Shown here: piece after piece, positions 1 to 7,924 of the stretch | Layout of the letters: every line of letters starts with the position of its first letter | Position numbering within the stretch: the first letter of the stretch is position 1 | Source: Alphaproteobacteria bacterium | GTDB taxonomy: Bacteria; Myxococcota_A; UBA796; UBA2385 | Direction of reading: 5' to 3' | Assembly: GCA_020632755.1 (NCBI GenBank) | Contig: JACKEY010000028.1 | Span: forward strand, 1 to 34,058 | Length of the DNA stretch: 34,058 nt | Made by a program: the position numbers and the translations under genes | Notes under the pieces: model-generated | What the model saw: only the letters and a program-made list of their open reading frames with translations | The model's database searches: none | Told to the model about the DNA's origin: nothing

Positions 1-102
1 AACGGCAGGGCTGACCGGCCGCGGTTGCGAAAGCCGGACCCTTGACCGCCCGGTTCCGCGCCCGACGCAACCCGGGCCGCTCGCCGGCCGCTCAGGGGCC
101 GC

Positions 103-579
103 TCAGCCCAGCGCCAGCCGCCAGGGATGCTCGTCGTGGAAGACGTCGATCGCCCAGGCGGCGCCGATGCCGGCGAGCTCGGCGGCGCTGCCCTCGGGGT
201 CTTCGTGCAGGTCGATGACCGGCACCACGGGCACCGCGTCGGCGTCGGCGAAGCCCACCAGCTGCCAGGTCCCGGTGCTGAGCCAGTCCAGCAGCAGGCC
301 CAGGTCGATGGGGGTGTCCGGCAGGCGCCACCGCCCCTCGCCGGCCGGGGCCCACTCGCCACCGACCTCGTCTTCGCCGGGGTCGTCGATGCACACGAGC
401 ACCGCGGCCGCGACGTCGGTCAGCAGGCCCAGCACCAGGTCGACCCGGCGGGCGGCTTCGCGTTCACCGCGGGCGGGCGGCAGCTCGAGGAGCCGCAGCC
501 CCGGGGCGGCAGATCCACCGGCGGCGCCGGCAGCAGGGATCTCGGTGGCGTCGGCGAGCAGCTCGGGCCGCAGGGACAT
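103..579 (-). CDS. Hypothetical protein, 158 aa
   Basis: I do not recognise a family. The start is taken at ATG 579 because the minus strand reads GGAGG-tccc-ATG just before it; a TTG four codons upstream lies inside that ribosome site and is less likely. The protein is acidic and soluble-looking, with no signal peptide or membrane segment. An Ala/Gly-rich N-terminus is followed by a mixed alpha/beta stretch (VDLVLGLLTDVAAAVLVCID) and a C-terminal part rich in Asp, Val and Trp that ends in WRLALG. It is divergent from the peptidoglycan-binding gene at 612, with only about 32 bp between them, so the two may share control. A TACACC hexamer (GGTGTA at 601-606 on the plus strand) could be its -10 box. 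Codon use matches the neighbours, which supports a real gene. Confidence 0.7.
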   Translation of the reverse strand: MSLRPELLADATEIPAAGAAGGSAAPGLRLLELPPARGEREAARRVDLVLGLLTDVAAAVLVCIDDPGEDEVGGEWAPAGEGRWRLPDTPIDLGLLLDWLSTGTWQLVGFADADAVPVVPVIDLHEDPEGSAAELAGIGAAWAIDVFHDEHPWRLALG

Positions 580-611
580 GGGACCTCCCAAGGGCGCTGC
601 GGTGTATCCCG

Positions 612-1739
612 GTGTCGCGCTTTCTGATGCCGTCTCGCGTCCGCCACCGCCGAGCGGTACCCTCCGTCGTCGAGGCCCCCGTGCGCAGACTGCTCCCCCC
701 GCTCCACGAAGCTCCCGCGGCTGCTGGACCCGACGCCGGATCCGCGCAGGTGCTGCGCATCGGCGCTGCGGGCCCCGCCGTGAGCGCGCTGCAGCGCCGA
801 CTGGGACTGCCCGAGACGGGAGTGTTCGGCAGCGACCTCGAGGGCGCGGTGCGCACCTGGCAGCGGGCGCACGGGGTCATCGCCGACGGCGAGGTCGGAC
901 CCGAGACCCGCGCCGCGCTGGTCGGCGACGTGCAGCCCGGGCCCCCGCGGCCGCGGCTGGTGCGCCCCACGACCTCGGCCCGCCGGCTGGTGCCGCTGGA
1001 AGCCCTGGGCGTACCCACCCCGCGGGTCGCCCTGCGCGCGCTGTACCACGACACCCGCCGCTTCGTGCCCAGCTACCTGGCCACCGCCTGGGCCGAGTCC
1101 GCCGAGTACCGCAAGCGCAAGGACCCCTACGCGGTCGGCGCCATCACCAAGCCCACCCCGCTCCAGGACCCGCGCGGCAAGGGCTACGGCACCTACCAGT
1201 TCGGCAGCCTGGTCTACCGGGACGGCTCGACCGCCGCGCCCGAAGCCGTCATCCGCAGCACCGTGGCCCGGTTCAGCCGCTGGCCCGAGAACCCCTTCGG
1301 CGCCGAGCTGCGCCGCGCCATCCGCCGCAGCGGACCGGGCGGCGCCCTGTTCGACCAGCTGTGGAAGGACATCGCCAAGGTCGAGAACCGCCGGTTCGGC
1401 CTGGCCCAGGAAGCCTTCCTGGAGCAGGCCTTCGTCGCCGACGTGCGCGGGTTCATGGACCAGGCCGAGGTCTCGGCCGAGGCCCGCCGCGACGACACCC
1501 TGTTCGACGTCGTGGTCGGCACCATCAAGCAGTACGGCCCCCGCGCGCGCACCATCGCCGAGCACGTCGCTCGCACCCAGTCCGCCGCCGGCCGCGAGCT
1601 CGAGGCGACCGAGGTCGGCCTGACCATGCAGGACTTCAAGAGCGCCCACGTCGCCCAGCACTTCGCCGAGCAGCCCGCGGCCTGGCGACGGCTGCGGCAG
1701 CGGATCAGCCACGAGCGAGCACTGTTCGAGGGGCCGTGA
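612..1739 (+). CDS. Peptidoglycan-binding protein with possible lysozyme-like C-terminal domain
   Basis: Residues about 47-104 form a PG_binding_1 domain (VSALQRRLGL, VFGSDLEGAVRTWQRAHG, DGEVGPETRAAL), the three-helix fold used by cell-wall enzymes to hold peptidoglycan. The remaining 270 residues contain AWAESAEY and KGYGTYQFGS, then repeated Trp/Phe-rich helices. A Glu followed some 30 residues later by G-Y-G-x-Y-Q resembles phage-lysin-type muramidase domains, so a glycan-cleaving activity on the wall is a reasonable inference but not proven. No clear signal peptide is visible; the N-terminus is basic. The start is GTG 612, with ATG 627 as alternative, and neither has a convincing ribosome site. 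The stop overlaps the next gene by 4 nt (GTGA), so the radical SAM protein is probably translationally coupled to it. Confidence 0.7.
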   Translation: MSRFLMPSRVRHRRAVPSVVEAPVRRLLPPLHEAPAAAGPDAGSAQVLRIGAAGPAVSALQRRLGLPETGVFGSDLEGAVRTWQRAHGVIADGEVGPETRAALVGDVQPGPPRPRLVRPTTSARRLVPLEALGVPTPRVALRALYHDTRRFVPSYLATAWAESAEYRKRKDPYAVGAITKPTPLQDPRGKGYGTYQFGSLVYRDGSTAAPEAVIRSTVARFSRWPENPFGAELRRAIRRSGPGGALFDQLWKDIAKVENRRFGLAQEAFLEQAFVADVRGFMDQAEVSAEARRDDTLFDVVVGTIKQYGPRARTIAEHVARTQSAAGRELEATEVGLTMQDFKSAHVAQHFAEQPAAWRRLRQRISHERALFEGP

Positions 1740-2596
1740 CCGCCCCCCGCTACCCGCTCGAAGGCGTCGTGTCGTGGAACATGAACACGACGTGCAACTA
1801 CCGGTGCAGCTACTGCACCCAGCGCTTCGTGGACGATCGCAAGCAGTGGGCGCGGGACCTGCCGCGGTTCGTGGCGGCGCTGGCGGCGCTGCCCGGGGAC
1901 TGGGAGGTGAAGCTGTCGGGCGGCGAGCCCTTCCGGCACCCGGACTTCCTGGGGGCGGTGGAGGGGCTGGTCGCGGGCGGCCTGCGGGTGAGCGTGGTGA
2001 CGAACCTGTCGGCGTCCGACGAGGCGCTGGCGGCCTTCGCGGCCATCACGGCCCCGCGGCCGGGGGTGCTGAGCGCCAGCCTGCACCTGGAGTACGCCGA
2101 GCCCCGGGCCTTTCGCGACAAGCTGGCGGCCTTCCGGGACCGTCACGCGGGGTCCACGCACGCGACCTGCGTGGCCACGCGCGAGCTCCTGCCGCGCCTG
2201 CCCGCGCTGAAGGCCCTGTTCGCCGAGGCCGGCCTGGACCTGCGGGTGCAGCCCGAGAAGCAGGACCGCGAGGTCGTCGCCTACAGCCCCGCCGAGCGCA
2301 CGGCCCTGGTGGCCCTCGGCGGTCACAACGGCACCGGCCAGGTCGATCCCGACCTGTCGGGCCGCCCCTGCTGGGCCGGCGCCCGCTACCTGATCGTCGA
2401 TCACCGCGGCGAGGTCTACCGCTGCTACCCGGCCCGTCGGCGGCGCCAGGAGCGGCTGGGCAACCTGCTGGACGGCGCCCTGGACCTGCGCCCGGGCCCC
2501 ACGCCCTGCCCCTACGCCTACTGCAACTGCACGGTGCCGCAGCAGCGCGGCATGGTCGACATCGCGGGCGCCCCCTCGGCCAGCCGGGACCGGTAG
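1736..2596 (+). CDS. Radical SAM enzyme with SPASM-like C-terminal cysteines, 286 aa
   Basis: The canonical CxxxCxxC cluster motif is C20-NYR-C24-SY-C27, followed by the SAM-contact motif SGGEP at 61-65. These bind the [4Fe-4S] cluster and S-adenosylmethionine that make the 5'-deoxyadenosyl radical. Five later cysteines (C212, C230, C258, C263, C265), arranged as C-x17-C around GEVYRCYP, then LGNLLDG and CPYAYCNC, resemble a compact SPASM/Twitch region holding auxiliary Fe-S clusters. Such enzymes modify peptides, proteins or small molecules. The substrate is unknown and no short precursor peptide gene is seen next to it. GTG at 1736 is the start because it overlaps the stop of the upstream gene (GTGA) and leaves only ten residues before the conserved core. 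Coupling to a cell-wall-binding protein may hint at an envelope target. Confidence 0.9.
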   Translation: MTAPRYPLEGVVSWNMNTTCNYRCSYCTQRFVDDRKQWARDLPRFVAALAALPGDWEVKLSGGEPFRHPDFLGAVEGLVAGGLRVSVVTNLSASDEALAAFAAITAPRPGVLSASLHLEYAEPRAFRDKLAAFRDRHAGSTHATCVATRELLPRLPALKALFAEAGLDLRVQPEKQDREVVAYSPAERTALVALGGHNGTGQVDPDLSGRPCWAGARYLIVDHRGEVYRCYPARRRRQERLGNLLDGALDLRPGPTPCPYAYCNCTVPQQRGMVDIAGAPSASRDR

Positions 2597-2633
2597 ACTG
2601 CCCGCCGACCTTCCCGATCCCGTCGGAGGCCCG

Positions 2634-3464
<831 letters not shown>

Positions 3465-3503
3465 ACCGACCGGTTTGCTGACCGCCAGTCACTGCGACAT
3501 CCG

Positions 3504-3536
3504 TTGACAGGTTTCAGCGAGGTCTCACGCTAGGCT
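3504..3536 (+). promoter_or_regulatory. Possible promoter upstream of the PilZ-like gene
   Basis: A perfect TTGACA lies at 3504-3509, in the 78-bp gap before the gene at 3543. The best -10-like hexamer, TAGGCT at 3531-3536, matches the pattern seen before other genes here, but the spacer is 21 nt, longer than the usual 16-18. ACGCTA at 17 nt spacing is the alternative and is a weak -10. If TAGGCT is right, the transcript would start at or next to the ATG. Confidence 0.35.
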
Positions 3537-3542
3537 GAGACC

Positions 3543-4202
3543 ATGACCCGACCGCTCCGGATCACGCTCACGACCCCCTACGGTCCCCGTCGCGGCGAGG
3601 TCGCGCGCCTCGGGGTCGACGAGCTGAGCCTGATCCTGGACGACCAGGGTCCCGGCCCCTGGCGCAGCGGCGCCTGCGCCTTCGCGCTGGCCCCCGACGG
3701 CGGCGAGACCCTGTGGGGCACCCTGGACGTGGCGCCGCCCTGCGGCATGCGCGACCGGCGCGTGCGGGCCCGGATCCTGTCGGTCAACGGCGCGCAGCGG
3801 GCCCGGCTGGACGAGCTGGCGGCGGCGCTGGCCGCGGCCGCCCGGCGGACCGAGGAACCCGGCCGCGACGACGCCGCCTCGCGCACGGTGCCGACGATCC
3901 CGACCGACCACGGCTTCCACGAGGGCGACGAGACGTCCGTCCAGGAGCTGGCCGTGGCCACCGACGGCGTGCTGTCCGACCTGCACATCGAGTCCTGGTC
4001 GTCGTCGTCGAAGACCGGCAGCGCCGCCGAGGCGCTCGCCGGGCGCGGCGCCATCCGCTCGGCCCTGCGCCGCAGCCTGGCCGATGCGCGCTGGGACCGC
4101 CGCCGCGACCGGGGGCGCACCGATCGCCTGCGGGTGGCCCTGGGCCGGGGAGAAGCAGCCCTGACCGAGGAGACGCCGACCGATCCGGGGCGGAAGCGCT
4201 GA
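3543..4202 (+). CDS. Hypothetical protein, possibly PilZ-like, 219 aa
   Basis: The first 100 residues look like a beta-barrel of PilZ type: short strands (RITLTTPYG, GEVARLG, VDELSLILDD), then a segment ending RARILSVNGAQRARLDELAAAL, which resembles the last strand and helix of PilZ proteins. The RxxxR and (D/N)xSxxG residues that bind cyclic di-GMP are not convincingly present, so any PilZ domain would be of the non-binding type. The middle part is Ser/Asp-rich and likely disordered. The C-terminus is a basic Arg-rich helix (RRSLADARWDRRRDRG). No signal peptide or membrane segment. No clear Shine-Dalgarno precedes ATG 3543. It stands alone between a membrane-anchored protein and release factor 3. 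Identity is uncertain but the coding nature is good. Confidence 0.6.
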   Translation: MTRPLRITLTTPYGPRRGEVARLGVDELSLILDDQGPGPWRSGACAFALAPDGGETLWGTLDVAPPCGMRDRRVRARILSVNGAQRARLDELAAALAAAARRTEEPGRDDAASRTVPTIPTDHGFHEGDETSVQELAVATDGVLSDLHIESWSSSSKTGSAAEALAGRGAIRSALRRSLADARWDRRRDRGRTDRLRVALGRGEAALTEETPTDPGRKR

Positions 4203-4256
4203 GCGGGAGGGCGGTGGAGGCGGTTACACGCCGCGCCTTCCCTCCTGGAGCCTGTC

Positions 4257-5963
4257 TTGTCTTCCGACCTTCCGGCCACCGAGCCCGGCGCCGACCTCGT
4301 GGACACCGCCCCCGCGGACACGGGCCTCGAGCCGTTCGACGACGCTGCCCCGCCCCCCGGTGACCTGGCCGAAGAAGCCGCCCGGCGGCGCACCTTCGGC
4401 ATCATCAGCCACCCGGACGCCGGCAAGACGACGCTGACCGAGAAGCTGTTGCTGTACTCGGGGGCCATCCACCTGGCCGGCTCGGTCAAGGGCCGCAAGG
4501 CCGGGCGACTGGCGGTGTCCGACTGGATGAAGATGGAGCAGGAACGCGGCATCTCCATCACCAGCTCGGTGCTGCAGTTCCAGTACGAGGGCGCCGCCCT
4601 GAACCTGCTGGACACGCCGGGCCACGCCGACTTCAGCGAAGACACCTACCGGACGCTGGCCGCGGTCGACTCGGCCGTCATGCTCATCGACCACAGCAAG
4701 GGCGTGGAAGCGCGGACCCGCAAGCTGTTCGAGGTGTGCCGCATGCGCAAGCTGCCGGTCATCACCTTCATGAACAAGCTCGACCGCATGGGCCTGGACC
4801 CCCTCGAGCTGCTCGACGAGGTCAGCAAGACCCTGGACCTGAAGGTCGTGCCGCTGAACTGGCCCATCGGCATGGGCCGCGACTTCAAGGGCGTCGTGGA
4901 CCTGCGCACCCGGATGGTCACCCTCTACAAGCTGGAGGGACGGCACGGCCAGGAGGTGCTCGAGGCCGTCGAGCTGCCCTTCGACGAGGCCGAGGAGGCG
5001 CTCGGCAGTCACCTCTACGAGCAGGTCAGCGAGGAGCTGGAGCTCCTGGAGATCGCCGGCGACGACTGGACCCACGAGGCCTACCTGGCCGGCGACGTGA
5101 GCGCGGTCTTCTGGGGCTCGGCGATGACCAACTTCGGCGTCGAGCCGCTGCTGCGGTTCCTGGCCGAGAGCGCGGGCGCCCCCCGCGAGCGCACCGGCTT
5201 CGAGGGCGAGGACCGCGACACCGAAGTGGTGGTCGCGCCCCAGGACGAAGCCTTCAGCGGCTTCATCTTCAAGATCCAGGCGAACATGAACCCGCGCCAC
5301 CGCGACCGCGTCGCCTTCATGCGCGTGGTCAGCGGGCGCTTCGAGCGCGGCATGGACGTGACCATCGGGCGCTCCGGCGAGTCCCTGCGGCTGGCCAAGC
5401 CCCACACCTTCATGGCCCAGGAGCGGTCCATCGTCGAAGACGCCTGGCCGGGCGACATCGTCGGCCTGTACGACCCCGGCAAGCTGCGCATCGGCGACAC
5501 CCTGGCCGCCGGCCGCCGGCTGCGCTTCGACGGCATCCCGCGCTTCGCGCCGGAGCACTTCGTGCGCGTCGAGCTCAAGGACCCGCTGCGCCGCAAGCAG
5601 CTGGACACGGGCCTGTCCCAGCTGTCCCACGAAGGCGTCATCCAGCTGTTCTTCCGGCCCGAGCTCGGCCACCAGGACGCCTGGCTGGGCGCGGTCGGCA
5701 TGCTGCAGTTCGAGGTGCTCAAGGAGCGGCTGCGCAACGAGTACAACGTGCAGAAGGTGGCCTTCCACCCGCTCCGCTACAAGCACGCGCGCTGGGTGGG
5801 CGGCGCTCCGGAAGGCCTGGCCTGGCTGTCCGGCCGCCGCGACTACCAGGTGGTCGAGGACCGCAACGGCCAGCCCGTCGTGCTCGCCGAGACCCCCTGG
5901 ATGATCCAGTTCGCCCAGGACAACGCCCCCGGCATCAAGCTCTACGACGTCGAGCCCCTCTGA
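4257..5963 (+). CDS. prfC: Peptide chain release factor 3 (RF3)
   Basis: RF3 is the translation GTPase that recycles RF1/RF2 from the ribosome after termination. The P-loop is SHPDAGKTT (51-59). Further on come the switch-region sequence RGISITSSV, the G3 motif DTPGHADF and the G4 motif NKLD. The C-terminal part keeps RF3 signatures such as GDIVGLYDPG, AVGMLQFEVLKERL and WMIQFAQDN. At 568 residues it is longer than the E. coli protein (529), mainly because about 30 extra acidic, Pro/Ala-rich residues precede the conserved RRTFGIISHPDAGK. The TTG start at 4257 is chosen for GGAG six bases upstream; GTG 4299 is an in-frame alternative that would remove part of the extension. It appears to be a single-gene unit, with 54 bp upstream and 37 bp downstream spacing. 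Confidence 0.97.
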   Translation: MSSDLPATEPGADLVDTAPADTGLEPFDDAAPPPGDLAEEAARRRTFGIISHPDAGKTTLTEKLLLYSGAIHLAGSVKGRKAGRLAVSDWMKMEQERGISITSSVLQFQYEGAALNLLDTPGHADFSEDTYRTLAAVDSAVMLIDHSKGVEARTRKLFEVCRMRKLPVITFMNKLDRMGLDPLELLDEVSKTLDLKVVPLNWPIGMGRDFKGVVDLRTRMVTLYKLEGRHGQEVLEAVELPFDEAEEALGSHLYEQVSEELELLEIAGDDWTHEAYLAGDVSAVFWGSAMTNFGVEPLLRFLAESAGAPRERTGFEGEDRDTEVVVAPQDEAFSGFIFKIQANMNPRHRDRVAFMRVVSGRFERGMDVTIGRSGESLRLAKPHTFMAQERSIVEDAWPGDIVGLYDPGKLRIGDTLAAGRRLRFDGIPRFAPEHFVRVELKDPLRRKQLDTGLSQLSHEGVIQLFFRPELGHQDAWLGAVGMLQFEVLKERLRNEYNVQKVAFHPLRYKHARWVGGAPEGLAWLSGRRDYQVVEDRNGQPVVLAETPWMIQFAQDNAPGIKLYDVEPL

Positions 5964-5967
5964 GCGC

Positions 5968-5973
5968 TACCAT
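5968..5973 (+). promoter_or_regulatory. Putative -10 hexamer TACCAT before the lipoprotein gene at 6001
   Basis: TACCAT lies 5 bp after the RF3 stop codon and 27 bp before the GTG start at 6001. It matches the TA[G/C]NNT pattern found before several genes in this window. No clear -35 box is visible 17 bp upstream. Confidence 0.4.
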
Positions 5974-6000
5974 CCCGGCCTCCTCGGCCCGAGGTCACCC

Positions 6001-7077
6001 GTGCTGCTCCTGTCCTTGCTGATGGCCTGCCCCAAGGCCCCGACCTCCTCGACCCCCGCTCCCGCGGTGGACGCCCCGGTCGCCGCCGGCGTCGCCACCG
6101 CGCCCGCCACCGGCGCGCCGGCCCTGCCCTCGACCGACGGCGTGGCCGGGGCCCCGCCGACGCCGCCCCTGTCGGGCAGCACCGACGCCATCATCGTGGA
6201 AGGCCTGTCCCGCACCTCGCTGACCTTCACCGTCGGCGCGGACCTGGGCCCCGTCGCGCTCATCGACCCGAGCGAGGCCGACATCCTGGAAGCGCACCTG
6301 GCCGCCCACCCGGGCTGGCGGGTCACCCGCTGGGACGGCGCGACCATGGCCTTCCTGCGCACCGACAGCGACCACGGCCGCGTCGTGCCCTGGGCCGGCT
6401 ACCACGGCAGCCGCGACGAGAAGCAGATCTGGCGGGCGGCCGTCCGCATCCGGCCGCGCAGTGCGGGCGCCGAGTGGGCCGAGTCCCCGCTGATCGACCG
6501 GTTCACCCCCACCGACAACATGCTCAAGGTGCACGGCTGGCAGCCCGGCGGCGAGGGCTGGTACCTGTGGCGGGCCGCCGCGATCGAGGTCGTCGGCCCC
6601 GTCGCCACGGTCGAGGTGCACGAGCTGTCGACCCGGCTCGAGCTCAACCAGACCAGCGACGCGCTGCGGTGGATCACGACCGATCTGCAGAGCCTGGACA
6701 AGTTCCACGACGACGTCGACACCAGCCAGCAGCCCTGGGGCTGGCTGCCCCCCGGCGAGCCGACCTCGGACGCCCAGGGCGTCTACGTCGATGCGATCGA
6801 TGGCGGCATCGAGGTCACCGGCCGCCTGAACCCCGGCCGCCCGGGCTGGACCTGGGTGCGCATCACCGACGCCTACGGCCGCCCGTGGCTGGAGCCCCTG
6901 GTCGGCGCCGCCACCCTGGAGCGCATCGGCTGGTCGAGCAACCCCGCCCAGTCCTTCTGGCTGCAGGGCCGCGTGCCGACCGACACGCCGCTGCCCGCTG
7001 GCGCCATCGTGGAAGCGTGGTTCCAGCCGACCGGCGGCAGCGCCGAGCAGCTGGGGCGCTGGGGAATCGGCGGCTAG
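6001..7077 (+). CDS. Predicted lipoprotein, unknown function, 358 aa
   Basis: The protein starts MLLLSLLMAC, a very short signal peptide with lipobox L-M-A-C10, so Cys10 is expected to be lipidated and the protein anchored to the outer face of a membrane. The signal has no basic n-region, which is unusual. No in-frame start codon lies upstream between the RF3 stop and GTG 6001, and GAGGT sits five bases before it, so the start is firm. A Pro/Ala/Thr-rich linker (residues 11-55) is followed by a globular region of about 300 residues rich in Trp, Asp and beta-strand sequence. I do not recognise a family. It ends in a hairpin shared with the convergent desaturase gene. Confidence 0.8.
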   Translation: MLLLSLLMACPKAPTSSTPAPAVDAPVAAGVATAPATGAPALPSTDGVAGAPPTPPLSGSTDAIIVEGLSRTSLTFTVGADLGPVALIDPSEADILEAHLAAHPGWRVTRWDGATMAFLRTDSDHGRVVPWAGYHGSRDEKQIWRAAVRIRPRSAGAEWAESPLIDRFTPTDNMLKVHGWQPGGEGWYLWRAAAIEVVGPVATVEVHELSTRLELNQTSDALRWITTDLQSLDKFHDDVDTSQQPWGWLPPGEPTSDAQGVYVDAIDGGIEVTGRLNPGRPGWTWVRITDAYGRPWLEPLVGAATLERIGWSSNPAQSFWLQGRVPTDTPLPAGAIVEAWFQPTGGSAEQLGRWGIGG

Positions 7078-7108
7078 CGCTGTTAGGTTCCTAGCAACGC
7101 TAGGCCGC
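7070..7108. terminator. Bidirectional hairpin at a convergent junction, containing both stop codons
   Basis: The arms 7074-7087 and 7090-7103 pair over 13-14 positions with one mismatch and one G-U pair, and GCGG/CCGC extends them past a bulge. The TAG of the lipoprotein gene (7075-7077) and the TAG of the desaturase gene (7100-7102, minus) pair with each other within the stem. There is no T-run, so it may block or stabilise 3' ends rather than act as a classical intrinsic terminator. Confidence 0.6.
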
Positions 7109-7924
7109 GTCCCGGTACTTCTTCGGCAGCCACGGGTCGCTGGCCAGGCCCAGCGCGCACATCAGCTGGATGACCCGCCAGGACAGGTCCTGGCCGCCCT
7201 CGAGCGCGTGCCTGGCGCTGCGCGGGTAGCGGTGGTGGGCGTTGTGGAAGCTCTCGCCGTTGGTGATGACGCCCATCCACCACACGTCGCGGGACCAGTC
7301 GCCCGTGTCCCAGCGCTGCACGCCGAACTTCGGCCAGTGGCAGACCGAGTTCACCGACCACGAGCTGTTGGTCAGGAACAGGTGCAGCAGGTACAGCCAC
7401 AGGATGCCCCAGGGGCCGCCGACGACCCACGCCAGCAGCAGCTGCAGGCCGAACAGCGCGGGCATCACCAGCGGGATGTCCAGCCACCGCATCAGCCGTT
7501 CCTTCTTCAGGTCCGGGCACAGGCTGACCCAGTCCGCCTGGCGCAGCCCCAGGATGCGCTGCACGTCGTGCACCAGGATGACCAGCTGCTGCCCGAAGCC
7601 CGTCAGGGCGAACAGGATGGACAGCAGGGGGTTCGTGGTGCCGACCAGCCAGCCGCTGTGCGCCGCCCAGAAGCCCTTGGTCGGGGTGTGCGGGTCTTCG
7701 GGCGCGTCGGACTTGGTGTGGTGCAGGCGGTGCAGCCCGACCCACATCATGGGCGAGCCGCCGTGCATGGCGCCCGCCAGGGTCCAGAAGGCCCGTGTGC
7801 CGGCACCGCACTGGAAGGCGCGGTGGGTCAGCAGCCGGTGGTAGCCGACGGTGTTGCCCAGCCCGAGCAGGTTCACGGCGAACAGCCAGCTGGCGGCGAA
7901 GACGAGTACACCCGTCAGGGTCAT
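7100..7924 (-). CDS. Fatty-acyl desaturase (delta-9 type), 274 aa
   Basis: Membrane di-iron desaturase that introduces a double bond into an acyl chain. The three histidine boxes are intact: HRLLTH (29-34), HRLHH (65-69) and HNAHH near residue 236, the last within GESFHNAHHRYP, typical of acyl-CoA or acyl-lipid delta-9 enzymes. Hydrophobic segments at 1-22, 42-62 and two longer ones between about 95 and 195 fit four transmembrane helices with the His boxes on the cytoplasmic side. The length is somewhat short but complete for bacterial forms. The ATG at 7924 overlaps the upstream HemN-like gene's stop by 4 nt (ATGA) and has GGGAG five bases before it, so the two proteins should be produced together. 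The electron donor is not encoded next to it. Confidence 0.93.
   Translation of the reverse strand: MTLTGVLVFAASWLFAVNLLGLGNTVGYHRLLTHRAFQCGAGTRAFWTLAGAMHGGSPMMWVGLHRLHHTKSDAPEDPHTPTKGFWAAHSGWLVGTTNPLLSILFALTGFGQQLVILVHDVQRILGLRQADWVSLCPDLKKERLMRWLDIPLVMPALFGLQLLLAWVVGGPWGILWLYLLHLFLTNSSWSVNSVCHWPKFGVQRWDTGDWSRDVWWMGVITNGESFHNAHHRYPRSARHALEGGQDLSWRVIQLMCALGLASDPWLPKKYRDAA

Noticed and set aside
1..102. A gene or promoter in the first 102 bases
   Set aside because: Only G+C-rich sequence with a short direct repeat GGCCGCTCAG (twice, at about 87-106) is seen. No coding frame or convincing promoter can be supported so near the window edge.
167..1735. An upstream in-frame extension of the radical SAM gene
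   Set aside because: The extension is Arg/Pro/Ser-rich shadow sequence overlapping the peptidoglycan-binding gene; the GTG at 1736 with a 4-nt overlap is the natural start.
3504..3509. A strong sigma-70 promoter based on perfect TTGACA
   Set aside because: The spacing to the best -10 hexamer is 21 nt and the 17-nt alternative is poor, so it is listed only as possible.
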